Shown here: piece by piece, positions 43,787-52,933 of the stretch
Layout of the letters: every line of letters begins with the position of its first letter
Position numbering within the stretch: position 1 is the first letter of the stretch
Assembly: GCF_039523615.1 (NCBI RefSeq)
Contig: NZ_BAAAFQ010000007.1
Location: forward strand, 186,001 to 250,000
Length of the DNA stretch: 64,000 bases
Reading direction: 5' to 3'
DNA from: Psychrosphaera haliotis
Lineage (GTDB): Bacteria > Pseudomonadota > Gammaproteobacteria > Enterobacterales > Alteromonadaceae
Notes under the pieces: model-generated
What the model saw: only the letters and a program-made list of their open reading frames with translations
Told to the model about the DNA's origin: nothing
The model's database searches: none
Made by a program: the position numbers and the translations under genes

Positions 43787-44269
43787 ATGAGTTATAAACA
43801 ACCGATAAAATATGATCCAATAATTGACCCTAAAAAGCTATACAACAGGGCTTTGTATTGGTTGTCGAAAAGAGATTATTCGGTTGCTGATTTTCAAAAG
43901 AAGTTAGACAAAGTTTGTGAAATAGAAGAAATGAAAAGCTCTTTAATCATTCGTTTAATAGAAAACGATTGGTTGAGTGAATCAAGATATATTGCTGCAT
44001 TTGTTCGAAGCAAAATTGCAGCAGGGTTAGGAACATATAGGATCATTAATGATCTTAAGCAGCACGGTGTATCGTCAGCAGACGCTGAAGCTTGTATAGA
44101 ATCTCAAACCACTGATTGGTTTGAACAGGCCAAAGATACATATCACCGAAAGTACGGTGAAACAGAAGTAGAAGAATATAAAGAACGAGCGAAACGATTT
44201 AGGTACATGCAGTACCGCGGCTTTTCGGTTGATCAAATTAATTATGCGATGTCGCCAGAAGAAGATTGA
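43787..44269 (+). CDS. recX: Regulatory protein RecX
   Basis: This 160-aa protein shows the RecX repeats: LYNRALYWLSKRDYSVADFQKKL, LIENDWLSESRYIAAFVRSK, GLGTYRIINDLKQHGVS and FRYMQYRGFSVDQI. RecX inhibits RecA by capping or blocking filament growth. recA is usually directly upstream; here a membrane protein gene abuts recX and recA is absent from the window. alaS follows 32 nt downstream, the normal order. Confidence 0.93.
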   Translation: MSYKQPIKYDPIIDPKKLYNRALYWLSKRDYSVADFQKKLDKVCEIEEMKSSLIIRLIENDWLSESRYIAAFVRSKIAAGLGTYRIINDLKQHGVSSADAEACIESQTTDWFEQAKDTYHRKYGETEVEEYKERAKRFRYMQYRGFSVDQINYAMSPEED

Positions 44270-44301
44270 GCGACTATTACAAACATTTTTAGGTAGCACA
44301 T

Positions 44302-46926
44302 ATGTACAATACAACGGCCAGTTTAAGAACCGCCTTTTTAGAGTTTTTTGCAAGCAAGCAGCATCAAATTGTTGCCTCAAGTTCTTTAGTTCCAGGTAAT
44401 GATCCAACATTACTATTTACCAATGCCGGCATGGTACCGTTCAAAGATGTATTTTTAGGTGCTGAACAACGTCCTTATACTCGTGCAACTAGCGCACAGC
44501 GTTGTGTTCGTGCAGGCGGAAAGCATAACGATTTAGAGAACGTTGGTTACACAGCGCGTCACCACACGTTTTTTGAAATGTTAGGTAATTTCAGCTTTGG
44601 TGATTATTTTAAACAAGATGCTATTCAATACGCATGGGAATTCTTAACTAACGTTTTAGAGTTACCTAAAGAGAAGTTACTTGTTACCGTTTATGAAACT
44701 GATGACGAAGCATTTGATATTTGGAATAAAGTTATTGGTGTTCCTGCGGAAAAAATCATTCGCATAGGTGATAAGTCTTCAGACAAAAAGTTTGAATCTG
44801 ATAACTTCTGGTCAATGGGCGATACCGGACCTTGTGGTCCATGTTCTGAGATCTTTTATGATCATGGTGAGCACATTTGGGGTGGTCCTCCTGGCTCTCC
44901 AGAAGAAGACGGCGATCGTTTCATTGAAATCTGGAATATTGTTTTTATGCAATTTAATCGTTCGGCTAATGGCAATATGGATAAACTGCCAAAACCGTCG
45001 GTTGATACAGGTATGGGTATTGAGCGTATTGCTGCAATCTTGCAAGGTGTGCACTCAAACTACGAAATTGATATTTTCCAAACATTGATCAAAGCAACCG
45101 CTGACTTGCTGAACGTTACGGATTTAGAAAACAAATCACTACGAGTGATAGCTGACCATATTCGTTCGTGTTCATTTATGATTGTTGACGGTGTTATGCC
45201 GTCAAATGAAGGTCGTGGATATGTGTTAAGAAGGATTATCCGTAGAGCCGTTAGACATGGTCACCAATTAGGTGGCAAAGGTTTATTCTTTAATAAACTA
45301 GTAGCAACGCTGGTTTCACTAATGGGCGAGGCTTATCCAGAGCTTGCACAGAAACAAGCCGTTGTTGAGAAAATGTTAAAAATTGAAGAAGAGCAATTTG
45401 CTAAAACTCTAGAACGAGGATTGGCTATGCTTGAATCTCAATTGGCTGATTTATCAAGTACTGAAATTCCAGGCTCTGTCGTATTTAGTTTGTACGATAC
45501 ATATGGCTTCCCAGCAGATTTAACCGCTGATATAGCTCGCGAGAAAAATTTGACAATTGATGAAGCTGGCTTTGAAGCTCATATGCTGGAACAGCGCAAA
45601 AAGTCACAAGCGGCCTCTTCATTTAAAGCTGACTATAACGATCAGTTAACAACTACGCATCAGTCTGAATTCACAGGTTATGTAAATGATGCTTCAACTG
45701 CAGCAGTGCTTCAGTTATTTAGTAATGGTGAGTCTGTTGCTGAGTTAACCGATGGCGAGCAAGGTATCGTGATTTTAGACTCTACACCATTTTACGCTGA
45801 GTCGGGCGGTCAGTCTGGTGATAAAGGTGAAATCGAAGTAGCTGGAGGCACATTTGTTGTCGCAGATACTCAAAAGTTAGGCAATGCCGTAGCTCACTAT
45901 GGTACAGCCAATGGCGTGATTAAAATTTCTGATAAAGTAAGTGCCAAAATAGATACGGCACGCCGCGATGCAATTCGTAAAAATCACTCGGCAACACACT
46001 TAATTCACGCAGCACTAAGAAATATTATTGGTGAACACGTTGGCCAGAAAGGCTCACTAGTTGAAGCTGATAAATTTAGATTTGATTTCTCTCATTACGA
46101 AGGCGTAACAGCGGAGCAAATTAAACAAGTTGAATTACAAGTAAACGAGCAGATCCAAAAAAACCACACTTTAGCAACGGATGTTATGAACATTGACGAT
46201 GCTAAGAAAAAAGGCGCAATGGCGTTATTTGGTGAAAAATACGATGATGAAGTTCGCGTAGTTACAATGGGCGACTATTCAATAGAATTATGTGGTGGTA
46301 CACACGTAGGTCGCACGGGTGACATTGGTTTGTTTAAAATTATCAGTGAAGCTGGTATTGCTGCTGGTGTACGTCGTATTGAAGCGGTAACAGGCTTAGC
46401 TGCGGTAGAATACATGCATGGCTTGGAGACAACGATATCTCAAGCGTCGGCTATATTAAAGTCAGAACCATCAGCGTTAGTTGAGAAAGTTGAGCAGTCG
46501 GTTTTAAAAACTAAAGCATTAGAAAAAGAACTTCGCCAGTTACAAGACAAAGTAGCCAGCGCACAGGGCAGTAATTTATCTGAACAAGTTAAATCAATAA
46601 ACGGTGTTAATGTTCTGATAGTTAACCTTGGTGAAGCTGATCCTAAGTCTCTTCGAGGACTTGTGGATGACTTGAAAAACAAGATTGGCTCAGTTGCTAT
46701 GCTACTAGCTGCTTCGGCTAACGGAAAAGTAAGTCTTATTGCCGGTGTAACTAAAGACTTAGTTGGAAAGGTAAAGGCGGGTGAGCTGGTAAATGTTGCC
46801 GCAGCTGAAGTTGGTGGTAAAGGTGGAGGTCGTCCTGATATGGCACAAGCAGGTGGTAGTCAGCCAGAAAACATTGAGGCAGCTATTAAAGCCGCTGATG
46901 AGTTTTTGGCCGGTAAACTAAGCTAA
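44302..46926 (+). CDS. alaS: Alanyl-tRNA synthetase
   Basis: This 874-aa class II synthetase has the aminoacylation core (FTNAGMVPFKDVFLG, RCVRAGGKHNDLENVG, HHTFFEMLGNFSFGDYF), the editing domain with HSATHLIHAALR and the CGGTHVGRTGDIG metal site, and the C-terminal C-Ala domain with GGKGGGRPDMAQAGG. Length equals E. coli AlaS (876). It is followed by lysC. Confidence 0.98.
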   Translation: MYNTTASLRTAFLEFFASKQHQIVASSSLVPGNDPTLLFTNAGMVPFKDVFLGAEQRPYTRATSAQRCVRAGGKHNDLENVGYTARHHTFFEMLGNFSFGDYFKQDAIQYAWEFLTNVLELPKEKLLVTVYETDDEAFDIWNKVIGVPAEKIIRIGDKSSDKKFESDNFWSMGDTGPCGPCSEIFYDHGEHIWGGPPGSPEEDGDRFIEIWNIVFMQFNRSANGNMDKLPKPSVDTGMGIERIAAILQGVHSNYEIDIFQTLIKATADLLNVTDLENKSLRVIADHIRSCSFMIVDGVMPSNEGRGYVLRRIIRRAVRHGHQLGGKGLFFNKLVATLVSLMGEAYPELAQKQAVVEKMLKIEEEQFAKTLERGLAMLESQLADLSSTEIPGSVVFSLYDTYGFPADLTADIAREKNLTIDEAGFEAHMLEQRKKSQAASSFKADYNDQLTTTHQSEFTGYVNDASTAAVLQLFSNGESVAELTDGEQGIVILDSTPFYAESGGQSGDKGEIEVAGGTFVVADTQKLGNAVAHYGTANGVIKISDKVSAKIDTARRDAIRKNHSATHLIHAALRNIIGEHVGQKGSLVEADKFRFDFSHYEGVTAEQIKQVELQVNEQIQKNHTLATDVMNIDDAKKKGAMALFGEKYDDEVRVVTMGDYSIELCGGTHVGRTGDIGLFKIISEAGIAAGVRRIEAVTGLAAVEYMHGLETTISQASAILKSEPSALVEKVEQSVLKTKALEKELRQLQDKVASAQGSNLSEQVKSINGVNVLIVNLGEADPKSLRGLVDDLKNKIGSVAMLLAASANGKVSLIAGVTKDLVGKVKAGELVNVAAAEVGGKGGGRPDMAQAGGSQPENIEAAIKAADEFLAGKLS

Positions 46927-46966
46927 ACCAATTTAACTTAAATCAATTTAAACTAGGGAATGTGCA

Positions 46967-48217
46967 TTGGCACTACTAGTCCACAAATATGGCGGCACGT
47001 CGGTAGGTTCAATAGAGCGTATCAATGCTGTCGCCGATAGAATCATTCAAACAGTACAGCAAGGCCACCAATTAGTTGTTGTGGTCTCTGCAATGAGCGG
47101 CGAGACAAATCGTCTTATTAACTTAGCAACTCAATTGGATAACCGCCCCTCGAGTCGCGAACTTGATGTTTTGATGACGACGGGTGAACAAGTTACCGCT
47201 TCACTACTTTCTATGGCGCTGGTTTCCCGTGGTTACTCGGCCATCTCACTAATTGCCGATCAAGTTGGTATCAAAACTTCTTCTCACTTTGGAAAAGCTC
47301 GTATTCAGTCAGTTAACTCTGACATTCTTAAGGAACATATAGAGCATGGGCGCATTGTAATAGCGGCAGGTTTTCAGGGGCGAGACGAAGAGAATAATAT
47401 AACAACTTTAGGGCGTGGAGGTACGGATACGTCTGCGGTGGCTATTGCTGCAGCCATTGGAGCGGAAGAGTGTCTAATATTTACTGACGTTGAAGGGGTT
47501 TATACAACTGATCCGCGAATTGAGCCCAAAGCGAAGAAGCTAGATTCTATTTCTTTTGAAGAAATGATTGAGTTCGCCAGTCTTGGGGCAAAAGTACTCC
47601 AAAAGCGCTCGGTGGAGTTAGCGGGTAAATACCAAGTAAAACTGCGAGTTCTTTCTAGTTTTTTGCCGTTAAATGCAGATTTATTAGAGCAGGGTACATT
47701 AATTACTTATGAGGGCAGGAAGTTGGAAGACTTTGTTATATCCGGTATTTCAGTTTCAAAAGATGAAGCCATGATCTCTTTTTACGATGTTAGCGTAAAT
47801 AATTTCAACAGAGCAGAAATACTTACTGAACTGTCGGAACAAAACATAGAGATAGATATTGTTAGTCAAAGTGCAGTAAATGCCGCTAGAGGTAGTGTAA
47901 TGGACTTTACTTTTACATTAGGCCAAAGTGACTATGTACCTGCATTAGTAATATTAAGGCAATATATTGAAAGAAATAAAAATATTTCAATAGAAAGTAT
48001 GCAAGGTGATGAATCTGTTGCTAAGATTTCTTTAGTTGGAATTGGAATGAAGAGTCACGCAGGAGTTGTTAGTAAAGTTTTTACCGTACTAGCAGCTGAA
48101 CACATTCCTGTATTGTTAGTTTCAACATCTGAAATTAAGATTTCAGTACTGATTGATCAAAGGTATACGGAACTTAGTGTAAGGGCGCTTCATAACGCCT
48201 TTGAATTACACATGTAA
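46967..48217 (+). CDS. lysC: Aspartate kinase (monofunctional)
   Basis: Phosphorylates aspartate in the first step of Lys, Thr and Met synthesis. The 416-aa protein has the kinase domain (KYGGTSVGSIERI, VVVVSAMSGETN, TTGEQVTASLL, TTLGRGGTDTSAVAIAA, FTDVEGVYTTDPRIEP) and C-terminal ACT-type regulatory sequence (KISLVGIGMKSHAGVVSKVF). The start is TTG, preceded by AGGGAA; no in-frame ATG fits the homology. Feedback inhibition by lysine or threonine is expected for the class. It precedes csrA, as in Vibrio and Shewanella. Confidence 0.93.
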   Translation: MALLVHKYGGTSVGSIERINAVADRIIQTVQQGHQLVVVVSAMSGETNRLINLATQLDNRPSSRELDVLMTTGEQVTASLLSMALVSRGYSAISLIADQVGIKTSSHFGKARIQSVNSDILKEHIEHGRIVIAAGFQGRDEENNITTLGRGGTDTSAVAIAAAIGAEECLIFTDVEGVYTTDPRIEPKAKKLDSISFEEMIEFASLGAKVLQKRSVELAGKYQVKLRVLSSFLPLNADLLEQGTLITYEGRKLEDFVISGISVSKDEAMISFYDVSVNNFNRAEILTELSEQNIEIDIVSQSAVNAARGSVMDFTFTLGQSDYVPALVILRQYIERNKNISIESMQGDESVAKISLVGIGMKSHAGVVSKVFTVLAAEHIPVLLVSTSEIKISVLIDQRYTELSVRALHNAFELHM

Positions 48218-48335
48218 AATCAATTCAATTGTAAGATGCTTTAACTGTAGGTAGAATAGCAACAGTCAGCCCAGTGCTGGTATGGAGCTTTCACTTTATG
48301 AAAGAAACCTAAGTAAGCATATTAAGGAGCTTAGA

Positions 48336-48527
48336 ATGCTTATACTAACTCGTCGTGTTGGTGAAACGTTAATGATCGGTGATGAAGTTACCGTGACTGT
48401 CTTAGGAGTGAAAGGCAACCAAGTAAGAATTGGTGTTAATGCCCCTAAAGAGGTAGCGGTTCATCGTGAAGAAATTTATATGCGAATTCAGGCAGAAAAA
48501 GGCGGAGCGCCTTCTGAAGCAGAATAG
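48336..48527 (+). CDS. csrA: Carbon storage regulator CsrA
   Basis: This 63-aa RNA-binding protein starts MLILTRRVGETLMIGD, and includes VTVLGVKGNQVRIGV and the RNA-contacting HREEIYMRI. The ATG at 48336 follows AAGGAG. The leader contains a hairpin CTTTCA/TGAAAG (48288-48293, 48299-48304) and two GGA motifs, one within the ribosome-binding site, so autoregulation by CsrA as in E. coli is plausible. A terminator lies 6 nt after the stop. Confidence 0.97.
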   Translation: MLILTRRVGETLMIGDEVTVTVLGVKGNQVRIGVNAPKEVAVHREEIYMRIQAEKGGAPSEAE

Positions 48528-48532
48528 CAGAC

Positions 48533-48555
48533 AACCGGCTTAGGCCGGTTTTTTT
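48533..48555 (+). terminator. Rho-independent terminator of csrA
   Basis: A perfect 7-bp stem AACCGGC/GCCGGTT with a TTAG loop is followed by a T run. Confidence 0.9.
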
Positions 48556-48672
48556 ATGTGTAAAAAAGGTCTAGTGTTTAGATTTTAACGGTGTAGATAA
48601 AAGCATTTATTATAGCTTTGAATCAAATTGGTTAAAATGAAGGCAAACAAACACAGATTTACAAATTTTTGT

Positions 48673-48700
48673 TTGACTTATATTCTTAGATCATTACTAT
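48673..48700 (+). promoter_or_regulatory. Promoter of the tRNA operon
   Basis: TTGACT (48673-48678) and TACTAT (48695-48700) are separated by 16 nt. A C/G-rich discriminator (ACACCCCGC) follows, as in stable-RNA promoters subject to stringent control by ppGpp and DksA. The tRNA-Ser 5' end is 17 nt after the -10 box. Confidence 0.7.
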
Positions 48701-48716
48701 ACACCCCGCATTGATT

Positions 48717-48809
48717 GGAGAGGTGGCCGAGTGGCTGAAGGCGCTCCCCTGCTAAGGGAGTATAGGGTTTGTAGCCCTATCGGGGGTTCGAATCCCCCCT
48801 TCTCCGCCA
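48717..48809 (+). tRNA. tRNA-Ser (anticodon GCT)
   Basis: A 93-nt class II tRNA with encoded CCA. The acceptor GGAGAGG pairs with CTTCTCC (one G-T pair). The anticodon stem CCCCT-GCTAA gives GCT, decoding AGC/AGU. A long variable arm (ATAGGGTTTGTAGCCCTAT region) and the GGTTCGAATCC T-arm are present. In E. coli a tRNA-Ser(GCT) also follows csrA. Confidence 0.96.
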
Positions 48810-48832
48810 TTCTTTGTGTTTTTATGTATTGC

Positions 48833-48909
48833 GCGCTCGTAGCTCAGCTGGATAGAGTACCTGGCTACGAACCAGGCGGTCGGAGGTTCGAATCCTCCCG
48901 AGCGCGCCA
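48833..48909 (+). tRNA. tRNA-Arg (anticodon ACG), copy 1
   Basis: A 77-nt cloverleaf with encoded CCA: acceptor GCGCTCG/CGAGCGC, anticodon loop CTACGAA, T-arm GGTTCGAATCC. ACG becomes ICG after TadA editing and reads CGU, CGC and CGA. It lies 23 nt after tRNA-Ser, in the order conserved with E. coli serV-argV. Confidence 0.97.
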
Positions 48910-48931
48910 TTCATAAAGTTTTAAATATTGC

Positions 48932-49008
48932 GCGCTCGTAGCTCAGCTGGATAGAGTACCTGGCTACGAACCAGGCGGTCGGAGGTTCGAATCCTCCCGA
49001 GCGCGCCA
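48932..49008 (+). tRNA. tRNA-Arg (anticodon ACG), copy 2
   Basis: Identical in sequence to the copy at 48833-48909. The spacer is 22 nt, and the five bases ATTGC immediately before the 5' end are the same before all three copies. Confidence 0.97.
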
Positions 49009-49094
49009 TTTAAATCCCCCAAGTTATTCAAAAAATAAACCCTGCATAAACGGAATTTTCTCACTAGGTTTAGTAAGTTTTAAAAGACTATTGC

Positions 49095-49171
49095 GCGCTC
49101 GTAGCTCAGCTGGATAGAGTACCTGGCTACGAACCAGGCGGTCGGAGGTTCGAATCCTCCCGAGCGCGCCA
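49095..49171 (+). tRNA. tRNA-Arg (anticodon ACG), copy 3
   Basis: Identical to the two preceding copies, after a longer spacer of 86 nt. The spacer shows no intact fourth tRNA. Confidence 0.97.
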
Positions 49172-49180
49172 TTCTTTTGA

Positions 49181-49286
49181 AACACACCATCTAAAAATTC
49201 AAAAAAATATCGTCATCTACAAGTTCAAAACACACCACCTGAAAATTTAAAAAACATCATCTAAAACTAAAAACAAATATCGTCAT
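49181..49286. repeat. Degenerate A-rich repeat after the tRNA array
   Basis: AACACACCATCTAAAAATTC (49181-49200) is followed by AAATATCGTCAT (49205-49216). A diverged second copy begins AACACACCACCTGAAAATTT (49229) and ends with the same AAATATCGTCAT (49275-49286). No reading frame is conserved. It may be a remnant of duplication next to the tRNA array. Confidence 0.6.
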
Positions 49287-49294
49287 AAAAGTCA

Positions 49295-49349
49295 GATCCG
49301 TCTCGGGTTGGATCAGAGCCCTCGTTAGGTTCGATATTTTGTATCGAAC
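49295..49349 (+). other. Hairpins in the 472-bp gap after the tRNA genes
   Basis: Two inverted repeats follow the A-rich repeat: GATCC/GGATC (49295-49299, 49310-49314) and a perfect 8-bp GTTCGATA/TATCGAAC (49329-49336, 49342-49349) with a TTTTG loop followed by AAAATTAAA. The latter is not a standard terminator because no T run follows. They may mark tRNA-operon processing or a small RNA. In the rest of the gap (49350-49643) I see only AT-rich sequence and no supported gene. Confidence 0.4.
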
Positions 49350-49643
49350 AAAATTAAATGCCTTTATTCGGTATCAACTTTTATGCTTTCTTTCCTTTTT
49401 TAGCCTAAGCTTACTTTTTAAACAAAACATCTTTCAAAGCACCTATTCTATTCACTTTTAGTTTGAATTTTGTAAATTTCATTTACAGAACTTTAGTAGT
49501 ATTTTTCGATAAAAACTTTTGTTTTTAAGTGCTTTTATGGTAATTAAGAGTTAAAGCTCTAAAAACAGGTGAGCTGTCAGTTGTATTATTATTCAATCTG
49601 CGTAGTTTAAAATTCATCTTGCAATGTGAATTAAGGAAAAGTG

Positions 49644-49877
49644 ATGTCAGTATCAGAGTTATTGTATGAGGCGGCAATCCTCATGGTTGTAGGAATGGTC
49701 GTCGTATTTATATTTCTTACTTTATTAATTTTTGCGACAAAACTATTGTCCAAATTTGCTGGGCAAGAGGAAGCGCCAGTAAATAATCCTGTTCAACCTT
49801 CAAACCTCAATGCTCCCGCACCTGTCATTGCCGCAATTAGTGCAGCAATTCATCAATATAAACAAAATAATAAGTAA
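49644..49877 (+). CDS. oadG: Oxaloacetate decarboxylase gamma chain
   Basis: A 77-aa membrane-anchored subunit of the sodium-pumping oxaloacetate decarboxylase. One hydrophobic segment lies at about residues 11-33 (AILMVVGMVVVFIFLTLLIF), followed by a Pro/Ala-rich linker and a short C-terminal tail. It is small but in the right place, 11 nt before oadA. An AAGGAAAA ribosome-binding site supports the ATG at 49644 over the adjacent GTG. Confidence 0.88.
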   Translation: MSVSELLYEAAILMVVGMVVVFIFLTLLIFATKLLSKFAGQEEAPVNNPVQPSNLNAPAPVIAAISAAIHQYKQNNK

Positions 49878-49888
49878 AGGACTAAGAC

Positions 49889-51697
49889 ATGAAAAAGCCC
49901 TTGTTACTAACAGAATTAGTACTTCGTGACGCACACCAATCATTATTGGCAACTCGTTTGCGTCTAGAAGACATGTTACCCATCGCTGAGAAGCTGGATA
50001 AAGTAGGTTATTGGTCAATGGAGTCGTGGGGAGGAGCAACCTTTGACTCATGTATTCGATATTTAGGTGAAGATCCTTGGCACCGTATTCGCGAATTAAA
50101 GAAAGCAATGCCAAACACTAAGCAGCAAATGCTACTTAGAGGTCAAAACCTACTGGGCTATCGTCATTATGCTGATGACGTAGTTCAAAAGTTTGTAGAG
50201 CGAGCTCATCATAATGGTGTTGATGTTTTTAGAATATTCGACGCAATGAATGACATTCGTAACCTAGAAACCGCGATAAAGTCCGCAGTTGATGTTGGAG
50301 CTCACGCACAGGGCACAATTTCTTATACTGTTTCACCAGTTCATAACCTAACCACTTGGTTGGATATGGCAAAGCGTTTAGAAGATATGGGAAGCCACTC
50401 TATTTGTATAAAAGATATGGCTGGACTGTTAAGACCATATGAGTGCGAAGAGTTGATTACAGAGTTGAAATCAACGGTTGATTTACCAATCGCAATGCAA
50501 TGTCACGCTACCACTGGCCTATCAACGGCGACTTACCAGAAAGCAATTGATGCTGGCATTGATATGCTGGATACGGCCGTGTCTTCAATGAGTATGACCT
50601 ATGGACATACAGCAACAGAAACCACAGTAGCTATAGTAGAAGGTACAGACCGAGATACAGGTTTAGATCTTGAGTTACTTGCGGAAATTGCTGCCTACTT
50701 TAGAGATGTTCGTAAAAAGTATGCAAAATTTGAGGGTAGCTTAAAAGGTGTAGACTCTCGTATTTTATTGGCTCAGGTGCCAGGTGGCATGTTAACTAAC
50801 ATGGAAAACCAGTTAAGAGAGCAAGGTGCAGAAGATAAGCTAGATGACGTTCTAAAAGAAATCCCTCTAGTTCGTGAAGACTTAGGCTTTATTCCTTTAG
50901 TGACACCAACCTCTCAAATAGTAGGAACTCAAGCTGTTCTTAACGTGTTAACTGGCGAACGTTACAAGTCAATTACAAAAGAAACGGCAGGCGTTTTAAA
51001 AGGCGAATACGGAGCAACCGCAGCTCCTGTAAACAAAGAGCTGCAGCTTAAAGTACTTGATGGTGCTGAAGCGATAACTTGCAGACCTGCAGACGTGCTA
51101 GACGATGAATTAGAAAAACTGACATCTGAGTTGTCTGAAAAAGCCAAGGAAAAAAATATAGATTTAGCAACAGATGTTGTTGATGATGTATTGACCTACG
51201 CACTGTTTCCTCAAATAGGCCTTAAGTATTTAGAAAACAGGAATAACCCAGATGCATTTGAACCTGCGCCAACGGGTTTAGAGCTTCAACAAGAGGCTTC
51301 AAAATTGGCAGCATCAGATAGCACAAGCAATAATGTTGCAGAAGGTTACTCTGTATCTGTAGATGGTAAGGTTTATGACGTTGTAGTAGGGCCAACGGGT
51401 TCTGTTTCTAGCGTACAACCATCTGCATCTGCAGCACCTCAAGCAGCACCACAAAACGCTCCTAATGCTGTAAGCTCTTCGAATGCTACTCCTCTTGAGG
51501 CACCGCTTGCGGGCAATATTTTTAAAGTATTAGTTAAGCCTGGACAAGCAATTCAAGAAGGTGATGTGGTCATTATTTTAGAAGCCATGAAGATGGAAAC
51601 GGAAGTAAGAGCACAGCAGGCAGGACAAGTAGTATCGGTTGATTGCAAAGAAGGCGATGCAGTATCTACCGGTGATGTGTTACTGAGCATAGGGTAA
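49889..51697 (+). CDS. oadA: Oxaloacetate decarboxylase alpha chain
   Basis: This 602-aa biotin-dependent subunit transfers the carboxyl of oxaloacetate to biotin. It has the carboxyltransferase barrel (LRDAHQSLLATRLR, MESWGGATFDSC, RIFDAMND, KDMAGLL, QCHATTG), a conserved PYC/OADA domain, a Pro/Ala-rich linker and a C-terminal biotinyl domain with the biotin-lysine in ILEAMKMETEV. A 4-nt gap separates it from oadB. Confidence 0.97.
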   Translation: MKKPLLLTELVLRDAHQSLLATRLRLEDMLPIAEKLDKVGYWSMESWGGATFDSCIRYLGEDPWHRIRELKKAMPNTKQQMLLRGQNLLGYRHYADDVVQKFVERAHHNGVDVFRIFDAMNDIRNLETAIKSAVDVGAHAQGTISYTVSPVHNLTTWLDMAKRLEDMGSHSICIKDMAGLLRPYECEELITELKSTVDLPIAMQCHATTGLSTATYQKAIDAGIDMLDTAVSSMSMTYGHTATETTVAIVEGTDRDTGLDLELLAEIAAYFRDVRKKYAKFEGSLKGVDSRILLAQVPGGMLTNMENQLREQGAEDKLDDVLKEIPLVREDLGFIPLVTPTSQIVGTQAVLNVLTGERYKSITKETAGVLKGEYGATAAPVNKELQLKVLDGAEAITCRPADVLDDELEKLTSELSEKAKEKNIDLATDVVDDVLTYALFPQIGLKYLENRNNPDAFEPAPTGLELQQEASKLAASDSTSNNVAEGYSVSVDGKVYDVVVGPTGSVSSVQPSASAAPQAAPQNAPNAVSSSNATPLEAPLAGNIFKVLVKPGQAIQEGDVVIILEAMKMETEVRAQQAGQVVSVDCKEGDAVSTGDVLLSIG

Positions 51698-51701
51698 ATT
51701 T

Positions 51702-52832
51702 ATGGAAGGCTTACAAACACTCTGGGCATCAACGGCATTAGCTAATTTTGAGATTGGTCAAATAGTAATGATGTTAGTGGGTGGACTACTGTTATTTTTA
51801 GCGATTAAAAAAGGTTTTGAACCTTTACTGCTTTTACCAATTGGTTTTGGTGCCGTATTAGCAAATATTCCCCTGGCCGGTTTTACTGAGCCAGGCGGGG
51901 TGCTTTATTACATCTATTACGTTGGAATAGAAACGGGCGTGTTTCCTTTGCTTATTTTTATGGGCGTAGGAGCAATGACCGACTTTGGCGCGTTAATCGC
52001 AAATCCAAGAATGTTGTTCTTAGGGGCCGCGGCTCAGTTTGGCATTTTTGCCACTCTATTTGGTGCAATTGCGTTAAATTTAGTACCAGGCTTCGACTTC
52101 TCTTTAAAAGACGCCTCTGCTATTGCCATTATTGGTGGTGCCGATGGACCAACCGCTATATTTTTAGCATCTAAGTTAGCACCAGATTTACTCGGAGCGA
52201 TTGCTGTTGCAGCTTATTCTTACATGGCACTGGTGCCTATTATCCAGCCTCCAATTATGAAGGCATTAACAACACCAGAAGAACGTAAGATAAAAATGGA
52301 ACAGCTTCGTCAAGTAAGCAAAAAAGAGAAAATCTTATTTCCTTTAGCGGTTCTGTTTTTAACGATTCTATTTTTACCAGCAGCAACCCCGTTAGTGGGC
52401 ATGTTTTGTTTAGGTAATTTGATGAAAGAGTCGGGTGTTGTTGACCGTTTGAGCAATACCGCACAAAACGAACTCATTAATATTGTTACTATCTTCTTAG
52501 GTTTGGCGGTTGGCTCAAAGTTAAGTGCAGATCAGTTCCTTACCATTGAAACCCTAGGGATTCTAGGTTTAGGCGCGGTTGCTTTCAGTATTGGTACTGG
52601 CACAGGTGTCCTGATGGCAAAGTTAATGTCTAAGTTTAGCGATAAGCCAATTAACCCTTTACTTGGGGCTGCGGGTGTTTCCGCGGTGCCAATGGCCGCA
52701 CGTGTTGTAAATAAAGTCGGTTTGGAAGCAAACCCACATAATTTCTTATTAATGCACGCAATGGGGCCTAACGTAGCAGGGGTGTTAGGATCGGCAGTTG
52801 CAGCAGGTATTTTATTGGCTCTGGTAGGCTAA
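51702..52832 (+). CDS. oadB: Oxaloacetate decarboxylase beta chain, sodium pump
   Basis: This 376-aa multi-spanning membrane subunit decarboxylates carboxybiotin and exports Na+. The essential Asp region is IIGGADGPTAIFLASKLAP; other matches are IFMGVGAMTDFGALIANP and SAVPMAARVVNK. The short form (376 aa rather than about 430) is usual for marine gammaproteobacteria. The product feeds the sodium gradient used by many marine bacteria. A terminator follows. Confidence 0.96.
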   Translation: MEGLQTLWASTALANFEIGQIVMMLVGGLLLFLAIKKGFEPLLLLPIGFGAVLANIPLAGFTEPGGVLYYIYYVGIETGVFPLLIFMGVGAMTDFGALIANPRMLFLGAAAQFGIFATLFGAIALNLVPGFDFSLKDASAIAIIGGADGPTAIFLASKLAPDLLGAIAVAAYSYMALVPIIQPPIMKALTTPEERKIKMEQLRQVSKKEKILFPLAVLFLTILFLPAATPLVGMFCLGNLMKESGVVDRLSNTAQNELINIVTIFLGLAVGSKLSADQFLTIETLGILGLGAVAFSIGTGTGVLMAKLMSKFSDKPINPLLGAAGVSAVPMAARVVNKVGLEANPHNFLLMHAMGPNVAGVLGSAVAAGILLALVG

Positions 52833-52872
52833 ATGTTTACCGGCACATAACCCTGTAAAAATATAAAAACAG

Positions 52873-52908
52873 AAGCCCATTAAATTTAATATTTAGTGGG
52901 CTTTTTTT
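52873..52908 (+). terminator. Terminator of oadGAB
   Basis: A stem AGCCCATTAAAT/ATTTAGTGGGCT with one G-T pair and a 5-nt loop is followed by a run of seven or more T. Confidence 0.9.
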
Positions 52909-52933
52909 ATTATGAAGAAATCGCACAACTTCA

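Noticed and set aside
48731..48916. A 61-codon open frame across the tRNA region
   Set aside because: It is formed by the tRNA-Ser and first tRNA-Arg sequences and has no ribosome-binding site.
48833..49171. Three near-regular identical 77-bp units that could be mistaken for a CRISPR-like or satellite repeat
   Set aside because: Each unit folds as a complete tRNA-Arg with encoded CCA and an ACG anticodon.
49295..49349. A rho-independent terminator for the tRNA operon
   Set aside because: The perfect 8-bp hairpin is followed by an A-rich, not T-rich, tract.
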